Shown here in pieces: positions 43,997-55,758 of a stretch of 64,000 nt of DNA (positions are counted from its first letter, which is position 1; every line of letters begins with the position of its first letter). The notes below the pieces were generated by a model. The model searched no databases. It was given only the letters and a program-made list of their open reading frames with translations, and had not been told where the DNA came from. The position numbers and the translations under genes are program-made. This stretch comes from Dryocosmus kuriphilus (Eukaryota > Arthropoda > Insecta > Hymenoptera > Cynipidae): the NCBI GenBank assembly GCA_038277395.1, contig CM076189.1, forward strand, positions 114,064,252 through 114,128,251, in the 5' to 3' direction.

Positions 43997-44396
43997 CTCA
44001 AGAAGTTCCCTCTAACTAAAGAGCGGGATTTCCAAAAGAACAAACTCACTACAGTCCTCTTTCCTCACCGAATTGTTAGGGAAGAGTGCATTGACGATGC
44101 TCTTCATTATTTTTGCAGTCAGCATACAGGTTGCCGGCAGGCCTCCGACTTTACGAGTGACAATTTTATACCCAATACCCCAGGGTTCGTTATTATCCAC
44201 TTCTTGGCGGAGAGTTCCCTATTTCTGGTCCTTGCTCTTCCGGATTGCCTTACGAAGTTCCTTTTTTGCGACCTTCAGCTCTTTTCATCGCAGAGCAACA
44301 TCTCCGCTTTTCTTTTTGTTTGCCCGTTTGCATTTGCGTCTTCATTCCAAGACACATTTTCCTGAGCTCCGAAATCTCCTCCGTCCACCAACATGC

Positions 44397-45230
44397 TTAG
44401 TGAGTCGCATCCCTTTGTCTCTTTCGAGGCATGGAAGCATCACAGGCTCGGCGTATGAGCGCCATGGTGCTTTCCACTACGCTCCTCGCGCCTTGAGCTT
44501 CCCTGCTCCTTTCCCTTCGCCTTACCAGGGTCCGTTGTCCACTCGCTACAACAGGCTCTAGCTTCACCATGTCCATCTTCCCTGTATTCCATTTGGGTGG
44601 ACCATTTTGCTTTGTCCTCGTTCTCTGCTTTTCCCCTCTTTTATGGAGCACATTGAAAGAAATGTAGTGGTGATCGCTTCCCGTGAAGTCTTCGGTCACC
44701 GTCCATTCCCCAATGCGAGCAGTCAGCGTCTCCGTTCCCAGGGTAATTTCTGGATTTGTCTCCACGTAGCCGGGCCTTCTGAAGGTCGACGTCCCCCCTA
44801 TGTTCAACACTATTAGCCCCAGTCTAGCTGCCATTTCTAGAGTTCTTCTTCCTTTGGAGTCAGTTTTTGGCATTCCTCATTCCACTGCCTTGGCGTTAAA
44901 GTCTCCTGCCATTAGAACTTGGCCTTTTGCCTCCCGAATGACACCTTCCAGGAGATGCAGTTTTATTCGAAACTCCCGGATGCCCGCGTTTGCGGTGAGT
45001 TAGCAGCTCATATATGTGGTATCATTGCTCCTTATCCAAACAAAGTCATTTCCCGAACCATGGCAATCTACCATTACTTTCCTTGGATTTGCTATCCAAA
45101 TGGCAGCTGTTCCAAGGGTATCCGAGAACCAGGTTTGGTTGTCCCTATTCTGGTACTGATACTGCTCGCTGATAATAAGCAGATCGGCGTCCTTTTCGCG
45201 TACAATCTGCGTCAGGAGGTCATTTGCCAA
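44397..45230 (-). pseudogene. R1-like ORF2: APE endonuclease
   Basis: 45,230-45,000 gives the N-terminal part (ADLLIISEQYQYQ, then TAAIWIANPRKV). 44,873-44,397 gives the C-terminal part (SKGRRTLEMAARLGLIVLNI, TFRRPGYVE, IGEWTVTEDFTGSDHHYISF). The GDFNAKAVEWG core between them has a TGA at 44,877-44,879 where the W of EWG is expected. A shift near 45,000 also breaks the frame. Confidence 0.75.
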
Positions 45231-45265
45231 TCTGCTCCTGTTGAGGTTTCCTTAAAGGACCCTAA

Positions 45266-46535
45266 TCATAGTCTGCTTCCATTTACTTTTTTAAGCGCTT
45301 CTCTGAAGGCTCTGCGGGTGCCCGAGCCGGGAACATGACCAAGACCCTTCTCCTTCACTTGCAGACCTGTACACAAGGTGCAGCGTGCCTGAGATGTGCA
45401 GGTGGCGGCCTTGTGTCCGCCATTTCCACACTTATAATAGAGGCGAGATCTGTCTGGTCCTTTGCAGTCGAGGCACTTAAAGCATCGACTGACTTGTGTC
45501 CTGCGTCTCACTCTACTGTTTACCCAGCCTATTTTTATTTTGGATTTCTCAAGAAGTGTAGTCGCTTCTTGCTCCTCAATTTCAACGACAGCCAGAACTT
45601 GCTCGCGTTTATTGGGCTTCAAAATCGACACCTTACATCACCGACCTTCTCTCCGAGCTCGCGTTTTTGGGCTTACTCGACTTCCTCCTTGGTTATCAAG
45701 CTGTCTAAATCTAGAAACTCTAACGTTGTCTTTGGAACTAGGTTCTTCACACAGCCCATTTCGCCTAGCCCGTCCTTTAGTTTGTCACTGAAGACTTTCG
45801 TGCTCCATGTGTTGTTCCCAAGCTCGAGGAGGACATCTCCATTCCTTGTGCGGCATATTGAACGTATCTCCGCCTCGGTATCTTCCAGCTTAATCTTCTG
45901 CTTGATGTTTCCTAGCACATCCGCGTAGGATTTGCCAGTAGCAGGGTTGATTAGCACGACTTCTGGGCGTTTCCTCCTCGCAGGTCTCCTACGCCTTACA
46001 ATCTGATCTTCCTCCTCTCTTCCTTCGTTTCTCTTCTGGCTCTTTAAGGTTTTCCCCTGTGTGGTCATTGTCATGTGCAGCGCCCTTCCTACTTTTGGAC
46101 TGCACTTTTTGCCAGTCAACTTCCGGATCTCCGCTCAATTTCCTTTTTTCGAGCGGCGTTGCAGCCTGACTTTCAGGCAGGCTTGTGGCCTGTCTTTTCG
46201 CTTTCCCCAAGGTCCTCGGAGTGCTCGCGCTCGCGGCTTGAACTCGTGTGCAGAGATTACTTGTGACAGTTTTCTGCTCCGTTGCTTGCCTCTTTTGCTC
46301 CGTTTTCATATGTAGAGCGCTTCTTTTAAGCTGGCTACACCGGTTTTTATGTCCACGGTCACGTTTCTTTGTTTGGCCATCGCTCTCTCCATAGAAATAA
46401 TTGCATCTTCCATCCTTTTTATGCACTTATTTATCTCTACCTCCGTGAAATCAATACTCTTCTGTGAATTGGGACCTCTCCGTCCATCTCCATAGTTTCC
46501 TCCTCATTATTACACTCTTGATTTAAAACTTCCAT
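45266..46535 (-). pseudogene. R1-like ORF1 (Gag-like) with zinc knuckles
   Basis: Frames 46,426-45,989, 46,119-45,673 and 45,631-45,266 overlap and together give a basic, low-complexity N-terminus (AASASTPRTLGKAKRQATSL). Next comes a conserved middle (KSYADVLGNIKQKIKLEDTE, then VLLELGNNTWSTKVF). Last are the Cys/His knuckles CLDCKGPDRSRLYYKCGNGG and HKAATCTSQARCTLC at about 45,360-45,510. The usual role is RNA binding and packaging. Frames overlap by shifts, so it is inactive. Confidence 0.7.
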
Positions 46536-46935
46536 GGTTTTTATTGTCACCAGCGCATCGTGCGTGGAAGGGCGAGTCGAAATAGTTGGGCACAGGTATA
46601 CTCTCGGACGGAAGTCTTACTCCAGTACTCTGGCGCCCAACCTTCGTTTAGCCGGTCCCGGAATACACGGACGGACCAGACTAGCCCGAAGCACTGCAGG
46701 ATCCGATCCCTGCAGCCGCCATGCACTCCCTGATCAAGGCCCGAAGGGGCTGGCTGCTGATGATCAGTCTAAGCTAACACCTCGGCAGAGCAAGCTCACA
46801 TCAGTCCCATCCCCATGCAGGCAGAGAACCCGTCATGGGTTTGGGACACTTCCAGTGCGCCGCGACCGTCACCGATCTAGTGCTCCTCTTAGTAACTCTC
46901 CTCTCTTCCTTCTTTGTCTGTCAGGATTGAGAGGC

Positions 46936-47089
46936 CCTACCAGTAGCTACGCTACAGCCAGCATAGCCGCCGAAGTCATTAGAGGGGTTATCAAGCACCA
47001 CCGCGACGACAACGCGGGAACACCCTCAGCGAAGAGTGCATTGACGATGTTCTCCATTACTTTTGCAGTCGGCGTACAGTTTGCCGGCG
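46936..47089 (-). mobile_element. Second R1-like fragment, cut by the R4-like element
   Basis: The words gaagagtgcattgacgatg and ttgcagtcggcgtacag repeat those at 44,080-44,125 inside the main R1-like copy. The minus strand reads PTAKVMENIVNALF against LTAKIMKSIVNALF there. It is thus a piece of ORF2 from another copy, ending exactly where the R4-like element starts. Confidence 0.65.
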
Positions 47090-47644
47090 TCCGGGTTTTT
47101 TCGGATGGGGCCTTTGACCAGGCCACCAGGCGCGTCCTCGGGTTGCGGATAGAGGGGTCCCGGACCAAGGAATTCTGCTGAATATGGCTACAAAGTTAAA
47201 TAAGCAGTCGCGGACAATGGTCCAGGGATGGTCCCGAGGGAATAACCCCAAATTCATGGGTGTGAAATACCGTGCTTAAGGCTGCATGGCACCAGGGATG
47301 TGGTGTCATAAACGTTGTCTTTAGGATACAAGGTCGCCTCCTAGAGTATTTGGACCTTACCCTCGGACGAGACGCTCTGCGGGGGCGTACCTCCAATTCC
47401 CTAGCTAATAAAAGCATACATGAAAAATTTTTAAAACCTCAACAAGCGGTGGTCCCCCTAGCACTGTTTCACAGGACGGGACAGCCTTTCGCCGAAAACT
47501 TGTGGCGAAATTTCCGGAATTACCGACAGCAACAGGAGATGACCTTAGTCGGAGAACACTTTTGATAACTCAGGAGAATCTCCTGCACAGAAGAATCAGC
47601 AGCCGAATAAGATCTGAGTTTGAAACCGCACTCCAACAACCTAA

Positions 47645-48121
47645 ATGTGTGTGCCCACACAGACCAGAAAGCGGACATCGTGGAAAACCGTGAATAAGAA
47701 TGTTTTCAGATGTCACTTTGAAGCCTTTTTCGGCGGGGAGTTTGTGAAGTATGAGCAGCATCGTCTCTTCGTAGGCCTTCATCCGGATTTGGCTTCGAGG
47801 GTGACCCCCCAACATCTACCTGATCAATTCCGCTCAATTGAGCGTCGTAAGCTCCTTTCCGAGATCGAAATTGAAAACATCAAGAGGTGGGTGTAACAAA
47901 AACTTACACTCCACGAAATGAGCGCCATGGAGGCAGTCGAGCGGGAGATTCTGCCTGAAACACAAGACGCTACAAATGGCGAGGAGCTTGACACGGGGGA
48001 TGTCGAACGAAGACTGTCACATATTCATCAGTCTTTAAGGCTTCATCCGGCGGACCAGGCCCTTCCGGACCCGATTGAAGAGCTCAATGAAGACCTTGCG
48101 TCTTTTAGGATATTTAACTGA
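47645..48121 (+). pseudogene. R4-like copy 1: N-terminal coding part, different frame
   Basis: In the frame two bases off the main ORF: 47,645-47,896 reads RCHFEAFFGGEFVKYEQHRL and GLHPDLASRVTPQ, then a TAA at 47,894. Past that TAA 47,918-48,121 continues MSAMEAVEREILPETQDATN and runs into the main ORF region by a shift near 48,075. It is probably the N-terminal part of the same protein, out of frame by indels. Confidence 0.5.
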
Positions 48122-51047
48122 TGCCATCATAGAGTTTACGGAACAGAAACCATGCCAATGGCGTGCTTTTCCAAAATTTAGGATAAACAATGACCTTCTA
48201 CGGTTAATTGGCAGCTTAAACAACCACATATTGCCTCTGTTCCTGCGTCAACACAAGAGCTTACAGCAGTTGCAGACTATTGCATATTGCGCTGCCGTCG
48301 AATTTGCCAGGATGTTGAGCATCAAAATCAAGCCTAGGGGAAATAACACCTACTTCCCCAGGAGTAAGTCAGATCCTCCGTGGAAGTTTAGGCTTCAAAA
48401 CGAAGTCAGCAATATAAGAGCTAAACTTGGTTGGTTGTACCAATTACGAAAGGGCAATCGGGCACAGAAGCTGACTCGCCACGTGGAGGCAATCCTTCGT
48501 GCACTTAACATCCATTCAAGAATATCTAAAGATCTAGACGAAGTAATTGACTACATTAGACAAAGGCTCATGGTCCTGTCAGCGCGTCCGCGACGCTTCA
48601 AGTTGTCTACCGTGAGAGGTTATGACAACAAGACCTTCCTACAGAATGAGAAGAAATTTTACCATAAACTATCTGATGGGAAAATAAGTAATGCCAGTGA
48701 ATCCCCGAGTGCTGAGGAGATGGCTGGATATTGGTCAGGTATCTGGATTAATCATGTGTCAAGTGATCTGGAAGCGACGTAGCTTGTCCTCGAAAAGGAT
48801 AGAGTTTCAGAACTGCCTGCGATGGATGATCTATCTATCACAGATTCTGAGCTAACTCGTATCCTAAAGAGGGCAAAGAACTGGAAGGCGGCTGGTCCGG
48901 ACGGGGTGCACAGTTTCTGGTACAAGTATGTTGTGGCTTTGCCCACCGCCCTTCATTCCTTCATAACAGAGGGAGTCACGTATATGATACCAAAAAAACC
49001 AGATCCTGATAGTCCTAACGACCATCGACAAACTGCCTGCCTTTCCACACTCTACAAGTGTCTCACGGCTATTATATCCGAAGGCATCTATAAACACTGT
49101 GAGAATAACAACTTCCTGACACAAGAACAAAAGGGTTGCTGTCGAGGCTGCCGTGGTTGCAAGGACTTGATTACAATTGACACCGCGTTCGTGCTGCATG
49201 CGAAGCACCACCAAAGTAATTTGCACATGGCCTACATTGACGATAAACAGGCTTTTCCATCAGTGCCCCACGACTATTTGCTTCTGGTCCTAGGGATATG
49301 TAAGATCTGTCCACGTGTGATTCAACTTCTGGATCACGCAATGAGCACATGGTACGCGAAAATCAGGTATTTTAGTCGTGGAGCGGCGAGGGATACTCAG
49401 TCCTTGTCAATTAAACGAGGTATCTTCCAAGTTGGCTGTTTCAGTTCATTATGGTTCTGCTTAGCCTTAAACCCCTTAAGCAGGACACTTAGAAACACGT
49501 CCTATCGGTTCAATATTATGGCGGGAGTGTCGGAATCTCAGCTCACTCACCTCCTTTGTGTGGATGAACTTAAGGTTTATGCTGGCTCAGTGTCCTTGCT
49601 GCAAGACCCTCCCAACATCTTACAGCAGCTTTCCAGCGACATAAGGATGAATCTGGGCCTGGATAAATGCAGGACACTGCATTTAACACGTGAGGATATG
49701 ACCACACCACTGGAGGCGGATGATCATGATCTAATACAGACGACGATTGTTGGGGAGTCGTATAGGTATCTCAGTATATTGCAGACAAGAGCACCACTCC
49801 TGTCTGCAATGAAAAGGTACTTAAGACTTCCTTTTCGAGAAGACTGAGTTCGAGCATATCTACCGGTGTCACTGCTAAGAACGTCACCAAAGCAATTAAT
49901 TAACGCCTTTGCTACCCCTCTCCTAGCATACTCCTTTGGGTTATTATTGTGGTCTGAAACAGACCTTGAGGCTTTAAAACGGATCATCCGCGTGAAAGTG
50001 TCTGAGCATCGGATGCATCACGAGAGGACGGCTGTGGAGAGAATAGTGCTACCACGAAAGCTTGGGGGTAGAGGGGTTTTGAACATTCGACTGCTTTGTG
50101 ACTCACAGGTTACACAGCTACGCGAATACTTCCTGAACAGAACGAATATCCTGCTCTACGATTACATCTGTAGAGTAGACCTGTACACCCCTCTTAAGCT
50201 TGCAGTTGCTGATTACCAAAACGTCGGACACCTAACTGTTGAACAACTTAATGCTCAATGGCGTGGTAGGCAACTGCATGGAAAGCACCCTCAAATACTA
50301 CATCTTCCTTGCGTAGACAATAATGCTTCAAACCTCTGGCTAAAGTGGGGAGCACTCTTTCCGCAAACGGAGGGGTTCGTTATTGCTATCCAAGATGGAG
50401 TAACGAACACAAGGAACTACCAAAAGCATGTCCTCAATGTTAAGGCGGTCATTGCTAAATGCCGCCTCCGTGGAAATCCAAATGAGACAATTGAGCACAT
50501 CATTGATGGCTGTACGATGCTTCCCTCGCAAGAATATACCCGCAGGCACATTCATGCTGCAGGGATTATCCACTAACAGATTGCTCTAAATCTTGGTTTG
50601 CTAGAGGAATGTAAGCCTTATTATAAATACTCCCCTGTAAGAGTACAAGAGAATGAACATCATCTCCTCTACTGAGACAGGACTCTCCTGACAGACCACT
50701 TGGTCAGGCATAATCGACCAAACGTCCTCTGGTGGAACAAACATGAGGAACATGTCAGAATTATTGACATTAGTGTTCCCCTAAAACACAATATCCAACT
50801 TCGATACACTGAGAAGATCCAGAAGTATGCGAAGTTGCGGCAGGAGATCATGGCCGTGTGGAGGGTGAAGAAGGTCACCCTTCACCCGGTAGTAATCTCA
50901 TCCCCAGGGAACGTTCGCGTGAGATGCATCCAGCACTTGGAAGACCTGGGAGCTGGGAAATTTTTACATCTTATACAGAAGGAGATATTGCGTAACACCT
51001 GCCGCATCGTCCGGAATTTTATGGGCGTTACCACTGATAGGGGCTAA
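48075..51047 (+). pseudogene. R4-like copy 1: RT-endonuclease ORF with four nonsense codons
   Basis: One continuous frame, interrupted only by TAG 48,780, TGA 49,845, TAA 50,574 and TGA 50,673. Order: an N-terminal region (LRLIGSLNNHILPLFLRQHK); RT fingers (NWKAAGPDGVHSFWYKY at about 48,880, then YMIPKKPDPDSPNDHRQTAC); RT palm motif A (MAYIDDKQAFPSVPHDYLL); and motif C at 49,557-49,568, which reads CVDE, losing the second aspartate. Then follow the tail, a Cys/His motif (CRLRGNPNETIEHIIDGC, 50,460-50,513) and the endonuclease (HNRPNVLWWNK, IIDISVPLK, KIQKYAKLRQEI). Compared with copy 2 about 30 bp is deleted near 48,957. Confidence 0.8.
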
Positions 51048-51403
51048 CCGTCTTCTGTCAAAAAGGCTACCCCATGTACACTTTCAAAGTTGACAACCCC
51101 ACGTTATGCATTTTTAATATTTTAAAAAAAACTAGTTTCACAGAGTTTTATTTAGTTTTATTATCATGTCTTGTGACTTTTATTTATTTTTGTTCTTGTT
51201 ACTATTGGTATTATAATGTTCGTTATCGTGTCATGTATGTCCGCATACGTTTGTGAAGTTGTGTGTGTTGTGCACCGCTCGAAATTTTATTATATTAATT
51301 GAGTCGTTTGTCTCAGATGCTCGTTTAAAAAATCGTGACGAATGCACTGGTTTCCAATCCCTGGTATGTCTCTGACTTTCTTTCTCTCGCTATCTCTCTC
51401 TTT

Positions 51404-54400
51404 TCCGGGTTTTTTCGGATGGGGCCTTTGACCAGGCCACCAGGCGCGTCCTCGGGTTGCGGATAGAGGGTCCCGGACCAAGGAATTCTGCTGAATATGG
51501 CTACAAAGTTAAATAAGCAGTCGCGGACAATGGTCCAGGTATGGTCCCGAGGGAATAACCCCAAATTCATGGGTGTGAAATACCGTGCTTAAGGCTGCAT
51601 GGCACCAGGGATGTGGTGTCATAAACTTGTCTTTAGGATACAGGTCGCCTCCTAGAGTATTTGGACCTTACCCTCGGACGAGACGCTCTGCGGGGGTAGT
51701 ACCTCCAATTCCCTAGCTAATAAAAACATACATGAAAAATTTTTAAAACCTCAACAAGCGGTGGTCGCTACCCCCGTAGCACTGTTTCACAGGACGGGAC
51801 AGCCTTTCGCCGAAAACTTGTGGCGAAATTTCCGGAATTACCGACAGCAACAGGAGATGACCTTCAGTCGGAGAACACTTTTGATAACTCAGGAGAATCT
51901 CCTGCACAGAAGAATCATGCAGCCGAATAAATCTGAGTTTGAAACCGCACTCCAACATACCTAAATGTGTGTGCCCACACAGACCAGGAAAGCGGACATC
52001 GTGGAAAACCGTAATAAGAATGTTTTCAGATGTCACTTTGAAGCCTTTTTCGGCGGGGAGTTTGTGAAATGAGCAGCATCGTCTCTTCGTAGGCCTTCAT
52101 CCGGATTTGGCTTCGAGGGTGACGAAATTTCCCAACATCTACCTGAGATCAATTCCGCTCAATTGAGCGTCGTAACTCCTTTCCGAGAATCGAAATTGAA
52201 AACATCAAGAGGAATGGGATGTAACAAAAACTTACACTCCACGAAATGAGCGCCATGGAGGACAGTCGAGCGGGAGATTCTGCCTGAAAACACAAGACGC
52301 TACAAATGGCGAGGAGCTTGACACGGGGGATGTCGAACGAAGACTGTCACATATTCATCAGTCTCTTAAGGCTTCATCCGGCGGATTTGGCCCTTCGAGG
52401 GTGATCCCCCATTGAAGATCTCAATGAGACCTTGCGTCTTTTGAGGATATTAATGATCCATCATAGAGTTTACGGAACAGAAACCATGCCAAGGCGTGCT
52501 GTAACAAAAACTTTAGCGATAAACAAATGACCCTACGGAATTGGCAGCTTAAACGGGATATTGCCTCTGTTCCTGCGTCAACACAAGACGCTTACAAAGT
52601 TGCAGACTATTGCACCCGGCGGATGCCGTCGAATTTGCCAGGATGTTCAGCATCAAAATTCAAGCCTAGGGGAAATAACACCTACTTGCCCAGGAGTAAG
52701 ATCAGATCCTCAATGGAAGTTTAGGCTTTTAAAACGATCAGCAATATAACCGAGCTAAACTTGGTTGTTTACCAAACGAAACCAATCCCACAGAAGCTGA
52801 CTCGCCAAAATTTCGTGCATTAAACAATGACCTTCCATCCAAGAATATCTAAAGATCTAGACGAAGTAATTGACTACTTTAGACAAAGGCTCATGGTCCT
52901 TTCAGCGCGTTTGCGACGCTTCAAGCAGTCTACCGTGAGAGGTTATGACAACAAGACCTTCCTACAGAATGAAAAGAAATTTTTTCCGTAAACTTCTGTT
53001 GGGAAAATAAATAATGCCAGTGAATCACACGAGTGCTGAAAAAATGTCTGGATATTGGTCAGGTATCTGGATTAATCATGTGTCAAGTGATCTGGACACG
53101 ACGTGGCTTGACCTCGAAAAGGACAGGTTTCAGAACTGCCTGCGATTGATGATCTATCCATCACAGCTTCTGAGGTAACTCGTATCCTAAAGGGGGCAAA
53201 GAACTGGAAGGCGGCTGGTCCGGACGGGGTGCACAGTTTCTGGTACAAGTATCTGGTGGCTTTGCACACCGCCCTTCAGGCCTTTTAGACAATCCGGAAC
53301 TTAAGCCTTCTTTCATAACAGAGGAAGTCATGTATATGATACCAAAAAAACCAGATCCTGATAGTCCTAATGACTATCGACAAATTGCCTGCCTTTCCAC
53401 ACTCTACAAGTGTCTCACGGGTATTATATCCTAAGGCATCTATAAACACTGTGAGGAGAACAATGTCCTGACACAAGAACAAAAGGGTTGCTGTCGTGGC
53501 CCCCGTAGTTGCAAGGACTTGGTTACAATTGACACTGTGTCCGTGTTGCATGCGAAGCACCACCAAAGTAATTTGCACATGACCTACATTGACGTAAACA
53601 GGCTTTTCCCTCAGTGCCCCACGACTATTTGCTTGAGGTCCTAAGGATATATAAGATCTGTCCACGCGTGATTCAAATTCTGGATCACGTAATGAGCACA
53701 TGGTGCACGAAAATCAGGTATTTTAGTCGTGGAGCCGCGAGGGATACGCTCAGTCCTTGTCAATTAAACGAGGTATCTTCCAGGGGCTTGTTTCAGTTTA
53801 TTATGGTTCTGTTTAGCCTTAAACCCTTAAGCAGGACACTTAAAACACGTCCTATGGTTTCAATATTATGGCGGGAGGGTCTGAATCTCGGCACACTCAC
53901 CTCCTTTGTATGGATGACATTAAGGTTTATGCTGGCTCAAATTCCATGCTGCAAGACTCTTTCAACATCTTATTTCAGTTTTCCAGCGACATCAGCATAA
54001 ATCTGGGCCTGGATAAATACAGGAAACTGCATTTAACCGTGGAGATATGACCACACCGTTGGAGGCGGATGATCATGATCTAATACAGACGATGATGTTT
54101 GGGGAGTCGTATAGGTATCTCACTATATTGCAGGCAAGAGAATCACTCCTGTCTGCAATGAAAAAGGCACTTAAGACTTCCTTTTCGAGACGACAGAGTT
54201 CGACCATGTCTACCAGTCTCGCTGCTAAGAACGTCACCAAAGCAACTAAAACCTTTGCTATTCCCCTCCTAGCATACTTTTTTGGGTTAATACTGTGGTC
54301 TGAAACAGACCTTGACGTTTTAAAAACGAATAATCCGCGTGAAAGTGTCTGAGCATCGGATGCATCACGAGAGGACGGCTGTGGAGAGAATATTCCTGCC

Positions 54401-55758
54401 ACGAAAGCTTGGGGGTACCGGGGTTTTGAACGTTCGACGGCTTTGTGACTCACAGGTTACACAGCTACGCGAATACTTCCTCAACAGAACGAATATCCCT
54501 GCTCTAAGACTACATCTGTAGAGTAGATCTGTACACCCCTCTTAAGCTTGCAGTTGTTGCCTACCAAAACGCATCGGACACCTAACTGTTGAACAACTTA
54601 ATGCTCAATTGGCGTGGTAAGCAATTGCATGGAAAACACCCTCAAATACTAGATCCTCCATGCGTAGATGCTAATGTTTTCAAACCTCTGGCTAAAGTGG
54701 GGAGAACTCTTTCCGCAAACGGAGGGGTTCGTTATTGCTATCCAAGATGGACTAATGAACACAAGGAACTACCAAAAGCATATCCTCAATGTTAAGGCGG
54801 TCATTGATAAATGCCGCCTCCGTGGAAATCCAAACGAGACAATCGAGCACATCATTGATGGCTGTACGATGCTTCCCTCGCAAAGAATATACCCGCAGGC
54901 ACAAACATGCTGCAGGGATTATCCACCAACAGATTGCTCTAAATCTTGGTTTGCTAGAGGAATGTAAGCCTTATTATAAATTCTCCCCTGTAAGAGTACA
55001 GAGAGAACGAACATCATCTCCTCTACTGGCACAGGAATCTCCTGACAGACCACATGGTCAGGCATAATCGACCAAACGTCCTCTGGTAGAACAAACATGA
55101 GGAGCATGTCAGAATTGTTGACATTAGTTTTCGCTAAAACACAATATCCAACTTCGATACACTGAGAAGATCCAGAAGTATGCGAAGTTGCGGCAGGAGA
55201 TCATGGCCGTGTGGAGGGTGAAGAAGGTCACCCTTCACCCGGTAGTAATCTCATCCCCAGGGAACGTTCGCGTGAGATGTATCCAGCACTTGGAAAACCT
55301 GGGAGCTGGGAAATTTTTACATCTTATACAGAAGGAGATATTGCTTAACACCTGCCGCATCGTCCGGAATTTTTTGGGCGTTACCACTGATAGGGGCTAA
55401 TCGTCTTCTGTCAAAAAGGCTACCCCATGTACACTTTCAAAGTTGGCAAACCCACGTTATGCATTTTTAATATTTTAAAAAAAAACTAGTTTTCACAGAG
55501 TTTTATTTAGTTTTATTATCATGTCTTGTGACTTTTATTTATTTTTGTTCTTGTACTATTGTTATTATAATGTTCGCTATCGTATCGTGTTTGTCCGTGT
55601 ACGCTTGTGAAGTTCTGTTGTTTGTCCACCGCTCGAAATTTTATTATATTAATTGAGTCGTTTGTCTCAGATGCTCGTTTAAAAAATCGTGATGAATGCT
55701 CTAGTTTCCAATCCCAGGTATGTCTCTGACTTTCTTTCTCTCGCTATCTCTCTCTTTT
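51404..55758 (+). mobile_element. R4/Dong-like non-LTR retrotransposon, copy 2 (head to tail)
   Basis: Begins at the last base of copy 1 with the same tccgggttttttcggatgg and ends with the same ctatctctctctttt (55,758). It is colinear with copy 1 over its whole length. It has far more small insertions and deletions, concentrated between about 51,900 and 52,850. Its RT motif C (CMDD, 53,907-53,918) is kept, as are sense codons at the four stop positions of copy 1. Frameshifts make it inactive as written. Confidence 0.8.
52250..55400 (+). pseudogene. R4-like copy 2: RT-endonuclease gene, heavily frameshifted
   Basis: Fragments in all three frames align with the copy 1 protein. RT motifs at 53,190-53,600 include VPKKPDPDSPNDYRQ-like text and PHDYLLEVLRIYKICPRVIQ (53,614 onward). 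HLLCMDDIKVYAGSN lies at 53,900, RMHHERTAVERIFLPRKLGG at 54,350, CRLRGNPNETIEHIIDGC at 54,813 and the endonuclease end (AVWRVKKVTLHPVVISSPGN) at 55,206. Like copy 1, it has AAC (Asn) in the RPN position of the endonuclease (55,075-55,077). Confidence 0.75.

Larger units (their letters stand above)
42075..46935 (-). mobile_element. R1-clade-like non-LTR retrotransposon, full length but broken
   Basis: On the minus strand from 5' (about 46,935) to 3': a GC-rich 5' UTR, ORF1 from about 46,535 (MEVLNQECNNEEETMEMD) to 45,266, and ORF2 with APE endonuclease (45,230-44,397), reverse transcriptase (about 43,996-43,026) and a C-terminal Cys/His motif (42,914-42,333). It ends in a poly(A) tail. The endonuclease motif order and the NAK-VEWG region are those of the R1 clade. 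Its GC content is much higher than that of the surrounding AT-rich DNA. Numerous stops and frameshifts make it inactive. The exact family is not determined. Confidence 0.8.
47090..51404 (+). mobile_element. R4/Dong-like non-LTR retrotransposon, copy 1
   Basis: About 4.3 kb on the + strand, beginning tccgggttttttcggatgg and ending ctatctctctctttt; the next copy starts at that point. It has a single ORF with reverse transcriptase and a C-terminal restriction-like endonuclease, the layout of the R4/R2 group. The QKGCCRGCRGCKDL block and the MAYIDDKQAFPSVPHDYLL block fit the R4/Dong type as I remember it. Four in-frame stops and a frameshift upstream inactivate it. Confidence 0.8.

Noticed and set aside
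47090..55758. R2-type insertion in rDNA
   Set aside because: The endonuclease type fits the R2/R4 group, but no 28S rRNA sequence flanks either copy. The flanks are an R1-like fragment and a TAA microsatellite region.
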